DNA of 64,000 bases, taken from Lingula anatina (lineage: Eukaryota; Brachiopoda; Lingulata; Lingulida; Lingulidae). The notes beneath the pieces were generated by a model, which was not told where the DNA came from, did no database searches, and worked only from the letters and a program-made list of their open reading frames with translations. The number at the start of each line of letters is the position of its first letter. Position 1 is the first letter of the stretch. The position numbers and the translations under genes were made by a program. The stretch covers positions 599,466 through 663,465 of the forward strand of contig NW_019773748.1 in NCBI RefSeq assembly GCF_001039355.2. Reading direction: 5' to 3'. Below are positions 26,627-38,110 of the stretch, piece by piece.

Positions 26627-29600
26627 TCAACGTTTTGGTATCTCGTATTCAAATGTCAGACCCGTTCCTGCCAATTTTTCATCCACTACCTGGTCCATTT
26701 TGTGACACATGTCATTTGTGAAGTAGTTTTTCCAGTCACCAACTATCCCTAAAAAATATTTAAATAGAAACTGGTTTTGAACATGACAAAACAACATATA
26801 AGTTTACTTGTAAAATAACATCCCCTTAGACAAATGAATGAACAGACAGCAAACTAGGAAATGTTGATTTTACTAATAAAGTATTAGCACTTTTAATTTA
26901 AAACTAACAAAATGCTGGCTGCCAAATAACAGATAAAGCTGAAAAATGTTTCATTATTACACCTGTACTTTGTAGTTTAGTTTCAAACAAATATGGAGTA
27001 AAAAAGGAGTAAAAATACACAAAGGCACCTTATTTAATAAAAGAAGCCTGCTGATAAATAAAGTGTTTATACATATTGTATTATTTCATTAATAACTCTA
27101 CACAGCTGGTTCTTAATGTTTCACGTGAGATTTACAGCTCTGGATGTAATGTGATCTGGTCACCCGATGACAGCAGACTGGTAGGACCAGTGATGAACAT
27201 GTATCTAAGGCTCTATTCCCATAGATTTTAGATCAATCTATCCCCGCGGGGAGTCTCACTAGATTACTTTCAGATAATCTGACTTAAATGTCCGTCCCGC
27301 CTACTACAAGCTGTAAGGGGGTAATTAACTTTCGTGTCTGCCCGGCTGACAGCTATTTAGCGTGAACCCCCAGGGAGTTAGGTCGATCTAATCTATATAA
27401 ATGGGGTGTATGACATTTGAAAGTAGCACAGCCCTAAAAGCAACCTCACCTTTTCGTAGGAATTTTGCCTCTTTCTTATCTCTTAAACCAAAAGTATCCC
27501 ACCAAGAATAGTTTGAGGCTGGATTGTCCTTCATGCAAAAGAAACTACAGTATACTGCCACATTGTATACTTCCTTTTCGTTTAGGTCTTTTCCCAGGAA
27601 TTTTGCAATTTTCTTTACTCCCCCATAAGGATCCTTGAAAAAAAANAATACACAAAGGCACCTTATTTAATAAATGAAGCCTGCTGATAAATAAAGTGTT
27701 TATACATATTGTATTATTTCATTAATAACTCTACACAGCTGGTTCTTAATGTTTCACGTGAGATTTACAGCTCTGGATGTAATGTGATCTGGTCACCCGA
27801 TGACAGCAGACTGGTAGGACCAGTGATGAACATGTATCTAAGGCTCTATTCCAATAGATTTTAGATCAATCTATCCCCGCGGGGAGTCTCACTAGATTAC
27901 TTTCAGATAATCTGACTTAAATGTCCGTCCTGCCTACTACAAGCTGTAAGGGGGTAATTAACTTTCGTGTCTGCCCGGCTGACAGCTATTTAGCGTGAAC
28001 CCCCAGGGAGTTAGGTCGATTTAAAGTAGGTCGATCTAATCTATGGAAATGGGGTGTGTATGACATTTGAAAGTAGCACAGCCCTAAAAGCAACCTCACC
28101 TTTTCGTAGGAATTTTGCCTCTTTCTTATCTCTTAAACCAAAAGTATCCCACCAAGAATAGTTTGAGGCTGGATTGTCCTTCATGCAAAAGAAACTACAG
28201 TATACTGCCACATTGTATACTTCCTTTTCGTTTAGGTCTTTTCCCAGGAATTTTGCAATTTTCTTTACTCCCCCATAAGGATCCTTGAAAAAAAAAGAGT
28301 GTCAATAAAGTAATTGTATTATTACAGACAGTATGTGCATCCTGACCAAAAATAAAAAGTAAGCAAAAACAGTATGCTCATAGACATGGGAAAACTATTG
28401 GTCAGACCAGTTATGACCGCCTCAGAAAGCCCAAGGAATGGCACTATTTTGATAAAGCAGGTCCTCTAGAATGACAAGGTTTATGTGAAAATACACTGAA
28501 TAACAATAAACCACATTTAAACATAATTTAATGGAAATAAAATATTTAGTTCGGACCAGCACAGAATCAGTATCAGAAAAGTTTTCCCCATGTTAAGCTA
28601 TGTTTGTCTTCAGGTACATGTGATTATGGGCCCGTACACAATGAATTTATCAACCTAGCTACAAGTGACTAAAACTCCATGGTGACCCTCACTGCAATCA
28701 GAATAACAGACTAACATGCCCCCTCTTGTTTCCAATAATCATATCATCATCCACTTAACGCCAGTGTTAATCTGTTAATCTGACTGCATTCAGCAAGAGT
28801 CCCTGTGGAGTTAGTGTGAGCACAATGTAGCTTGGTCGATAAATTCATTGTGAACACGTCCCATTACTGCTTAAAGTATTCATATTATTAAAGCTTTAGT
28901 TTTTTCTCATTGCTTACTTTTTGCAAGTCCTCATACTTCAGAAATAACATGTTTTCATCATCCCTATGCTCCCAATAGCCTTTCACATGATCCCACCATG
29001 GCCCATAAGCAACTGGTCCAAAGGAGAAAAAATCAACATGAATATTGTATTTTTCACATATTGTTTTACCCAATGTTCCTTCAATATAATCTTTATTCTA
29101 CCCTGAAAGTCAAACACCTAAATGAAGATCAAACTGAGTGCTATTGGAAACAATTTACCTTTATTCTATAACTGAAACTCCGATACCTAAATGAAGATGA
29201 AATTGAATGCTATTTGAAACAATAATCAAACAATGGTCAACTACATTTACTTACTAGGCAGAAAAAGTCACTTACCCATGCCTAGCCTAAATCTCTCAAA
29301 AAATCCCCTGAAATTGCCTCTGTATTTAATTTCATTGATCATTCTTATGAAATGGTAATAAGACACTGTTACATCCCTGGGATTCCTGACTACATATATT
29401 TTCTGAAAAAATACATCATTGTCATTAAATTTTAGTCAAGGTTTTCTTACCAATATGAGGACTTTTGATTTTTTTTTAAAGGACAAGAAAGAGGGTACCA
29501 GAAGAGACAGGATTGTGCCGGTGGTCATTTTTAGCTGGAGGTGAACGTGTTTCAAGATGTGGGCTCAGAGAAAAAAGCAGTTTTTTCCAACAATATGGTG

Positions 29601-32023
29601 AGATAACATTTTTTCTTTTGCCATTTTGGGCAGAGAATACTTGTACATGTAGAAATAATACGTACATGATATGAAAACATGTTAGGAAACCTGAAGGTGC
29701 AAAGTCTTGTTTAATTTGCAGTCAATTTGTTTTGAAATATATGCTGCATCAACCTACAGTACTACAAAGAGCATCAGGGGAAAAGAATTCCCGCGAGGCT
29801 GTAAATCGTTGTCATGTGCAATTTTTGCATGTTTGTAATCTGATATGCCCATGGCTAATTATTTTTGGGGGTTTTATAATGATGTTTTAGAGTCCTTAAA
29901 GGACCCCATGAAAACCAGGAAGTAGTTCGCAACTAATAACTGAATGGCACCAAACCACAAGTGTTGTGCAATGCTTTATCTTTTTTTCTAATATTGCAAA
30001 AAAAAACAATTTTTTCTCTGAGGCCACGTTTTCACTCCCGTTCACCTCAAGCTAAAATTGACCACTCAGCTTCACGTCTTACACCACTACACATCGCTTC
30101 AGACACAAGCCTGTCTCTTCTGGAACCCTCTATTGTGTGGATGGAATCAGGGAAAGACAGATAAACAACTCATCTTCACTAAATAGAGACAAGTACATAA
30201 ATTTGTAATAGATGTAAATGGTCAACAAAATTATAAATACGTCTGCATCTTGAACATCTGCATCTGAAACTTCTGTGCATCATAACAGTAAATACTTGGT
30301 ACAATTAAATGTATAAATATAAATATATGGAAATGCATGAGCACACAATGTTCTAGTACCTTGCATTTTGAAGTGGTCATACTTTTTGGCAGTAAATGAC
30401 ATGGAAGGTGAGATTTAATGAATCTTGGTGGCTTTTCCTGACTTATTGTTTTGAGTCCAGGGTATGGAAATTCAAAATAACTGAATCTCTCTTCCATATT
30501 TCTATCCATGGCTTTAGACACATCCAGATCATTTTGTATGAGGTAAACCATTTCCTGCACCCATGTAGTACCTGTAAATATATTCATCAACATTTCATTT
30601 AAACTTAAAAATATATTTTTTATGTGTAATGAGATTAATAAGATTAATAAACACATTTTATCACCTTATTCTTTACCAACAGAGGAGCAAACAAAAAAAT
30701 GCACACATAAAAAAATAAATTGAATATTCAATAAAAAAGGAACTCGAATAAAACTGAAGAATACACCTCATCTTAACTTTCTTGAACTACATCTTTACGA
30801 ATATAAGAGTAAACTGATTTTGCAGAGTGTCAAAGATGTAACAGAGTAGAAAAATTCAAGTACATTGTGTACTTTGCAATGACCCTAATGCTATAGAAGT
30901 ACAGATACTAGTATATGTGTCATGCCAAAATAGGTACATCTGACAGGTGATTAACATAAATGAAAGCAGCAAATCTGAGAAAGTTCAGCAAAGTTTTATT
31001 TCATACAATCATGAAATACTTTTAAATGGAACTAAAATAACTGTAATGAGGTAGTAAAAGTAACAAATGGGGGGAGGGGGGAGGCATGAGAAGAATTAAG
31101 ATGTTACACACGCCAGACTACAAAAATTGTCATCATAATTATATCTTCATATCTCCCATATTTATGTTTTGAAGTTCAAACACTTATTTTGATGTTCCCT
31201 TTGAAATAATTTTGAACTAAATGGAGTATTCAGTTTCTGCAGTTTTCAATAGAATACACATATGAGGTATACATGTACATGTTTTGGCAATATATATGTA
31301 TTTGGACAGGACTAATTATTACTGGGTATATTCTTTTACGTCTAATATTAAAACCTTAGCTGAATCACTAAACTATACGTTGTTCGAGTCTAGGGTCATA
31401 AGAAGAAGAAAAGTTTTATACCTGATTTAGGGGAAAGTAATAACCCATATGTCTGAATCTCTTACTTCAAAGTCATCAATATCTTGTAGTTCATTTTCCA
31501 TAAAGTAAGGAAGATAAACATCCTTGTAATAAATCAACTTGGCTTTCTTTCCAAGTTCAGGATCATGCACCCTTTTTATCCGATTTGATTCAAGAGGGTT
31601 TTCGTCTTGATTATCAGGGTCTGAACTGCCTGAATATTTATAAGTCAAATATACAGCAGCTCCCAATGTAACAGCACTTAGGCATGTAAACCTGATCAAA
31701 CTTCCAATGCCCTTTTTCACTTTGTGAACTTTTGCCGTTTTTTCTGTGTTGTTTCCACACCGTTCATTTGTTGATTGATTACCACCTGAAGAAGAGCATT
31801 GTTTCCATCTAGAACTCATCAAAATGTGTGTTTTTAACTTTAATTCTGTCTTTGTTCTGAATCTTCCAATTCGATGCTGATAACCAGGATATCCATATAG
31901 TTGATCATATTTACCGGCATGAAAATGAAGCAGACGAGTGGACACACTAAACGTTGTGTGCGCATTTTGCCTGCATATATAATTTGAGGCAGTATTAAGT
32001 ATCCCAAATCTTCGAAAAGACAT
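26627..32023 (-). CDS. PAPS-dependent sulfotransferase with N-terminal membrane anchor; frameshifted
   Basis: Exons 5' to 3': 32023-31422, 30571-30360, 29402-29276, 29012-28918, 28283-28100 (copy at 27633-27450), 26748-26627; about 446 residues if one base is discounted. The enzyme would move sulfate from PAPS to a small hydroxyl or amine acceptor. Visible family signs: the PAPS loop (TFP at the end of exon 1, GTTWVQEM in exon 2), the catalytic His context [12 protein letters not shown], the 3'-phosphate motif [15 protein letters not shown], the [10 protein letters not shown] segment, and the C-terminal [11 protein letters not shown] block. The N-terminus adds about 110 residues with a hydrophobic span ([18 protein letters not shown]) not found in soluble SULT1 enzymes. 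At 31431-31422 exon 1 carries one surplus base, giving a stop just after TFP before the donor. This is either a real lesion (pseudogene or allele) or a draft error. Start chosen: first ATG in frame, with A at -3. Confidence 0.75.
27014..28290. repeat. Tandem duplication carrying sulfotransferase exon 5, joined at an N
   Basis: Copy 1 is 27014-27645, a single N is at 27646, and copy 2 starts at 27647 and runs to about 28290. Each contains the same 184-base exon and about 430 bases of intron. The copies differ by a few substitutions and by a short insertion around 28018-28034, so they are near-identical but not the same. The N at the seam suggests two haplotype contigs laid end to end. Confidence 0.85.
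29490..30131. repeat. Inverted-repeat element in sulfotransferase intron 2
   Basis: A left arm of about 115 bases (from AGAGGGTACCAGAAGAGAC) matches, in reverse complement, a right arm of about 145 bases ending near GTCTCTTCTGGAACCCTCT. Shared internal blocks include GAGGTGAACG and CTCAGAGAAAAAA. The spacing and lack of a coding frame fit a non-autonomous foldback element. Confidence 0.65.
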
Positions 32024-33239
32024 TTTGTATGAATGCAGGTTCTTGTGCAAAAGATGCAAGTCCTTAGAAGAGCACAAATACAGCCGGTAAAAACAGCCAA
32101 CGTTTGTTAAGATATTCCTCAGTGGTGCACCAAAAATGCAGTTATCACTCGCAGCGTGCTTTCCATTTCCAATGGGCGAATCCTACCTCCTCTTTAGGGA
32201 GAGCTCTCTACAAGATAAGCCATTTAAAAATGCAACAAGCGCCGACGGGAGCTCCTGGTGGGTCATCGAGCAGAAAGTGCATGGCAAAGGGAATTAACAT
32301 TTCCGTTATCTAATAATGTGATAGACACAAAAAATCCTGTCACAAGAGATTTATGCAGCAAGACATATAAATGTTTAAATTTATACTTTAGGCACCCTTC
32401 ATTTTAGCATGGAATTATATCCGATATAATTCCCTGATTTTAGGTACACAGCTTAACTATGCCAGCAATGCTGCATGCTTCAGACGCGCCCTTCAAACGT
32501 CACTAGAAATAACAAAAGCATACTGATCATGAAAATTTGTCTTGAGAAAAAGTTGAAAATTGGGGTAAATGCAGATGTAGTTTATCAATATGGAACGCCA
32601 TTCCCTTTTTTTTTTTTGTCACATATCCAAAAAATTAATCTTAAACCATAATTAACAATAAAAATGTACATGTAGCAAAAACCCGGTATAAATGTTATAT
32701 GTATTCTTAGACAAAAAAATCTACCAAACAAATAAGCTAGCAAATTTCCATCCAATTTTAATGATAGCAAGCATCAAACCAACATCAAAGACCCAATATA
32801 AGTTATTATATTGGATCTTAGCATCAAATAAATATATAGATAAATATAATTAATCTTTTGGACCATTTTCACAGAAACAGTAGTTTTTCTCATATGATTC
32901 ACGATTAGTACATTGAGCAAATACATCTATGTTCCCACTATTGACTCACTGCCTTACAATTCCTTAATCAATAATGTGTAGTATGCAGCTTCTACCCATC
33001 TGAGAGGTATTAAGAGGCATTCTCAGAGGTATTAAAAAATAATGACAGTTCCCTGAAGATGTCCTTGTGATAAGGACAAAACACTGGAATTTGTAAAATC
33101 TGGCAGATCTACGTGAGTGTCCAGCATTAGAGTTAATAATTTTGTTTTAGAATCGATATTTTCTTAATAAATAAGATTCTTCATTTGGGTCAATACATTG
33201 CATTTTTAACAATCATAAAAAAGTAATCTCCATCTTTCA

Positions 33240-33308
<69 letters not shown>

Positions 33309-34338
33309 GATTTCAATATTGATCACTGACGGTTTTAGGATAACATAACAAGGTGGGCACTGCTGTGCACATCCATACACATTTTTTGGCAAGCCATTTT
33401 TCACAAAAAGCTAACTAGTTGTTTTAAATTAAGGTCAACACAGTTCTGTTCATCCATGGTTTGATGTTGTTGTGATTTTATACACTGGGCTGATGAAGAT
33501 GGCTTGTGTTATTGTAGAGTTGTATAGCTTCAGCAAAGTCAAGATTAATCTCTTCTACTGCCACATTTTGTACAACAACAACTTGCTCCATCTTGTCCAT
33601 AATCCTACAAAAGAGCAAAAAATATTAATAATAAAAATAATGGCTCTGCATGTAAGGATGCAAACTAATGTTAACACACATTTCAGTCTAACAACTAAAG
33701 TACAGTATATGAATAACAATTATTTTTTATCCTGGCTTCATTTGGAAAAGTCATACTTTAATCCTGCAAAGCTTCTATTCAGAGCTTGAAAAGAATAAAG
33801 CCCCTTTAACAAAAGTTTGTCTAATGAGTACCTTAATTATGCCATTATTTTCTTTTTAGACCCTTAGATCCTTGCAAGATCCAAGCAATGGCATCTCTCA
33901 GCTTCATAAGGATGACTACGTATATCGCAATAAGACCCAATGCTCAAAACACTGCACTAGTTTTTTAAAAGTGAAAATGATGTGCCATTTCTGATTCTGT
34001 GCATTAATGTATATTGTAAATGTAAGGAAGGCAGATGCCATTTTACATTTTATGGGAAAGTTTTAGGATTAAATCATTTAATCAACAACAGGTATAAAAC
34101 ATCCTATCAAAATGCAGAATAGGCCAAACAATGATTCTTGAATATGTAGGAGAATAATATTTCTCTCTAGGAAAATTTAGTTTTGATGTAAAATACAGGA
34201 TATACAATGTAGGTTACCTTTAAAAGGCTTAATCATGACAGCAACATCTTTCAAATTCTTAAAAATCATAAAAATTCCTCTTAGTTTTACCTTTGACAAT
34301 GCTAACTTTCGACTAAAATGTTGAAAGGGTACCAACCA
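32024..34338. other. Intergenic region with a (CT)n(AT)n microsatellite
   Basis: 2.3 kb between the sulfotransferase start and the small membrane-protein gene. A CT run (33241-33266) passes directly into an AT run (to 33303). The longest plus-strand frame (33472-33789) is lysine/leucine-rich with no domain and is not supported as a gene. Both neighbouring genes are on the minus strand, so the left part should hold the sulfotransferase promoter and the right part the 3' end of the small gene. Confidence 0.6.
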
Positions 34339-34686
34339 TTAAATATAGACTTTTCTTTTCTGCTCGCCCCTATCTTCTTTTCGTTTGGTTAAATAGGTAC
34401 TCAGTTTCACACCTCCAAATATAAGGAAATGAGCAGCTGTAACCAGCAACATGACAGTCAGATAAAAGCTCTCATTTCCCTTCCCCTGGTACCAACCACC
34501 GCGTTTATAAGTACGCACTGAAATGGCCTGATGTTGAGGTCCGTTTGCAGCAATTCGTCTCTCAACTCTCAGCCTTAATGTCCCTAAATTTCGGACGTTC
34601 GAGCCTTGCAACAACCTAAATAGACTTGGTCTTCCACTGCCAGTGCCGGCAGAAGCAACAGTGTTGACAGTCCTAATAATGTTCAT
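34339..34686 (-). CDS. Small single-span membrane protein, probably mitochondrial
   Basis: A single open exon of 115 residues from the first ATG. I do not recognise the family. The first 65 residues are rich in Arg, Ser, Thr and Ala with almost no acidic residues, as in a mitochondrial targeting sequence, and contain RTYKRGG near a plausible processing point. One hydrophobic span follows (FYLTVMLLVTAAHFLIFGG), then a very basic tail (KRKEDRGEQKRKVYI). This layout fits a small accessory subunit of a respiratory complex or another inner-membrane protein. Support for coding is length, the coherent layout and position; an unannotated intron or a chance frame cannot be excluded. Confidence 0.5.
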   Translation of the reverse strand: MNIIRTVNTVASAGTGSGRPSLFRLLQGSNVRNLGTLRLRVERRIAANGPQHQAISVRTYKRGGWYQGKGNESFYLTVMLLVTAAHFLIFGGVKLSTYLTKRKEDRGEQKRKVYI

Positions 34687-37600
34687 ATCTGAGGTAATCG
34701 TTCTATCTATATGCACTGACTAAATACTGATTTTCCTGCTGGACCTTTTCTTCGTGCTTATCAGCTTTCCGGACGTTGGCTAGCCTGTACGTGACCATTT
34801 TCTTCGACCTACGTCCTTGCTTTCCAATGTTGCACGTTCGGCACGTTCAGTCACTTCTCGTATCCTCATATTCTATGTATTCGAAATCACAGTTACGAAA
34901 ATGAGGTCAGTACATGGAGAACAACGACAAATGTTTCTTTCGGGTCACAACTAACACAATACGCTTGAGGTTCTGCAGATTTTTTCCTTTGAATCGGATA
35001 AACATAGCTGTGATAGCACATTTATTACCTTGCAGTATGTTACACATTTATCTTGGTATTTTTTTTATTTCTTTGTCACGTTTAGGGTCGATTTTCCATG
35101 TTCTACCAACGTCTATATTTTTCAGTCCCCGGGGAGGGGGGTTCAAGCAGAGGAGGGGGGGGGGGGCACCTGATTGAACCTATCAAAGCCTCGATTTCCC
35201 TGAGCAAAGTCTTAGCCTACTGTCAGCAGATGATATATATGTTATTTAAATATTAACTTCAGTTAATTCTTATCTATATATCCATTGATAAATGAAGATC
35301 TGCTTTATTTCAACGCAACAAAGCATTGTCCATTCCCATTAAATTTTATGAAGGATTTTCTCGATTGTAGCAAAGCATCCGAGGATGTTAATGTTTATTT
35401 GCGCTAACGACTGGATTATAATACCTAAATTAAGGCAACTAAAGACATTATCCACGTGCAGCGAGTCTAGGATTACAAGAAATATTAATTTCGAACAAGG
35501 TAGGCCTATGCATTTTGGTCGATGAATAGATACAGAGACGAATGCCCGATCATCTGGTTTAGGGTAATCCTCTTCGCATCAGCTGGCCTACTTGTCATTG
35601 ATTTGATGGGCGTATTCTCGATCACATTCGGTAGTAAAATGTTGCGTCATTTGAACAATATAAGTTCTATCCAGCTCCGTTATTTCAGAATCATTCGGAT
35701 TCATCTGCAACACCCACGGAATAGCTTCAGCACGACATTGCGCAACAATGCCGCTCATCTTTGTGTGTGATCTCTTGACTTTAAAGCTGCTTTGGTATTT
35801 GACAGATTTAGGAGAAACCATAAGAAGATGGTATAATGTATGAATTGTATAGCCTACCGGCAAATTACTATGCAGCTAATTGAGGCGCGATCTGTCCTAT
35901 TAGGAAAGATGTCAACACGGTCTTAGCGCTGGGATATGCAGCACCCCACTGTTAGCAATCAGTATACCTCTAATACTAAATCAAGCCGACGCTGTCTGAA
36001 GCCCTGTTAAGTCCTTCACACTGGAAAAAAAATCCGTAATCTTGAAAATCTGGCAGCAGTAAAGATTTACTGTTTTCGCCAATATGGCTCGTGGCTGAAG
36101 TTTGGAAATTCTCTTCCTCTTCAATAACATTTCCAAAGATATTCTACAAAAGCAATTTGTAAAATTAAGAAACTTGGTCTCTGAGTATTGGCCACGTTTC
36201 TGAAACGAAAAGCACAAGATATTTATGCATATGATAAGGCTACAATTCATTATGCTGTTCATAACGTTCCATTTTCATGTATGACCCCACAGATGATTAC
36301 ACACGGTCTAATTTTTTTCTTTGTTGGTAAAATGTATATAAGAGTGGAGTGCAAGTGGATGTTCATGATATAACAGTTTCAAAATGACGGCAAAAAAACA
36401 TGATAGATCATGATAATAATCATGATATTTATGGGGACCAAAAGAGTGAACAAGCTATAATAAAATCGACGTTGACTTGCACACAGCAAATGTGTTTTCA
36501 TACCAAAATAGCAAAATAGTCTTGAAACTTGGACAACTTGCTACCTAAAGTCTATCTAAGAACAGCATAGAGTCATAAATGACACAAAAAAATCTAAAAT
36601 GTGCTTGAAAAGAAGATTCGTGTAATAAGATACCATTACAAGATGGGTCATTACCAACAGTTATGCTCATACTAATTTCAGCCGACGTTGATAGCTTAAG
36701 ATCATCTGTCATCTTGACAATTATTAGATGCAGTGAAAAGAGATCACATGCATTTAATATACTTCCATCTATCTGAGATACGCGTATTTGACATACCCCC
36801 CCCCCCCCCCTCTCCTTCATGCTCACCCTCTTTCTGCCATTCTTCCAAAACTGCCTCTCACCACAGTGGAATACGTCTGATTTGTATTCATTCGAACCTC
36901 CATTGCAGGTGCTTTGTTGTGCCGACATTCCTAATGCGCGCGGTCATTAAATTAATGATTTTAACACTATGTTACACAACACTATCTTCAAAGTCTCTAT
37001 GGGTGTTATACTAGCTCACCTGACAAGGGCGTGTCATACAAGAATTAGTGCCTCTGTTCAATGTCTGTTGAGCGGATTTCTTACTGGCACTTTCTCAGGT
37101 TTTGACGGTCAAATAACTTCTTTAGAATTCGGCATTTTTGTCAGCGCTGTTTGTGCATGGGATATACAGTGTATCCAACCATGAGGTAAAACTTATTTTA
37201 TAAAGTGGGGAATAATGATGTTACGTGTGTGACCAGGCATAAAACCTTTGAGTGACTGGTCGTGTTATAAATTTTAGAAAAATTATTTATTACTACTACT
37301 ACCACTACTATGGCATGGGTATATAAATGTTCATGAATATCATCATTTATGGTTTAGAGTTTTACCTTCAAAAAGAAATAATATGAGGTTCTTATTTAAG
37401 TGCAAATTCTGTTAATTTTGGAGAACAAAGACAAGGTATGATATGGAAGGCCCTCGTGGGTACAGTTTGTGGAGTCATTTACAGGTGTTACCTTTCGACC
37501 TTTGCACTGTTTTAATACAGTTAAAGTCAGATTTCATCCTGGGTTCGGATGAGACAATTGTCAAACGTATTTGTTCTAGACAATTACATACATTTGGCGT

Positions 37601-38110
37601 ATGGTACAGGGTATCACTGCGCGCGCAAGCATACTTCTTTGTCACTTGTTTGTCCGTTTTAGGTATATTTCATTTTAATTATTTTGATAATGAGTTGCGC
37701 TAAATTTGTTTCCCGTGGCAATGCTCTTCCTTGACTGTTGACAAGTCTATGATTACATTCGAACTACAATGGCTCACACGCGCCCTGCATGATCAAATTA
37801 TTTACGCCAAGACTTTGAAAGTCGACTGAACTCTATAGATTACGTAGTAGCTTGTATTCGAATAGCAGTGCGCCAACGGCGATAGGAAAACAATGAAATG
37901 AAACTTATGGTAGTTCACCATTCCACCCCCTCTCTCTTTGGGTATGTGTATGCGTGTAAGACAAATAAAATAAGATTGAATAATGCAACCAATAGAAGAA
38001 AAAAGTAGTGGTTATCCAATAGCAAGTCGAAGGCGGCGAAAGATGTCAATCATTTTACATCCCAATACCAGTACAGTTACACTTCACAATTCCGTTATTC
38101 ATAACCAACA
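34687..38110. other. Intergenic region, gene-poor
   Basis: 3.4 kb without a firm gene. It includes a G-rich block at about 35128-35166 and a 12-base C run at 36799-36810. A minus-strand frame ending at 35588 (57 codons from an ATG at 35758) has ordinary-looking amino-acid content but no recognised domain, so it is left uncalled. The rest is AT-rich. Confidence 0.5.
35128..35166. other. G-rich block with quadruplex potential
   Basis: Three or more G tracts separated by short loops (GGGGAGGGGGG, then a loop of about 15 bases, then GGAGG and a 12-base G run). This could fold as a G-quadruplex in single strands. No gene is adjacent, so function is unknown. Confidence 0.4.

Noticed and set aside
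33472-33789. 105-codon plus frame in an intergenic region
   Set aside because: AT-driven composition, no recognised domain, no splice-linked neighbours.
35588-35758. 57-codon minus frame with ordinary amino-acid content
   Set aside because: Looks protein-like but has no family signature, and a competing open frame exists on the other strand; not enough to call.
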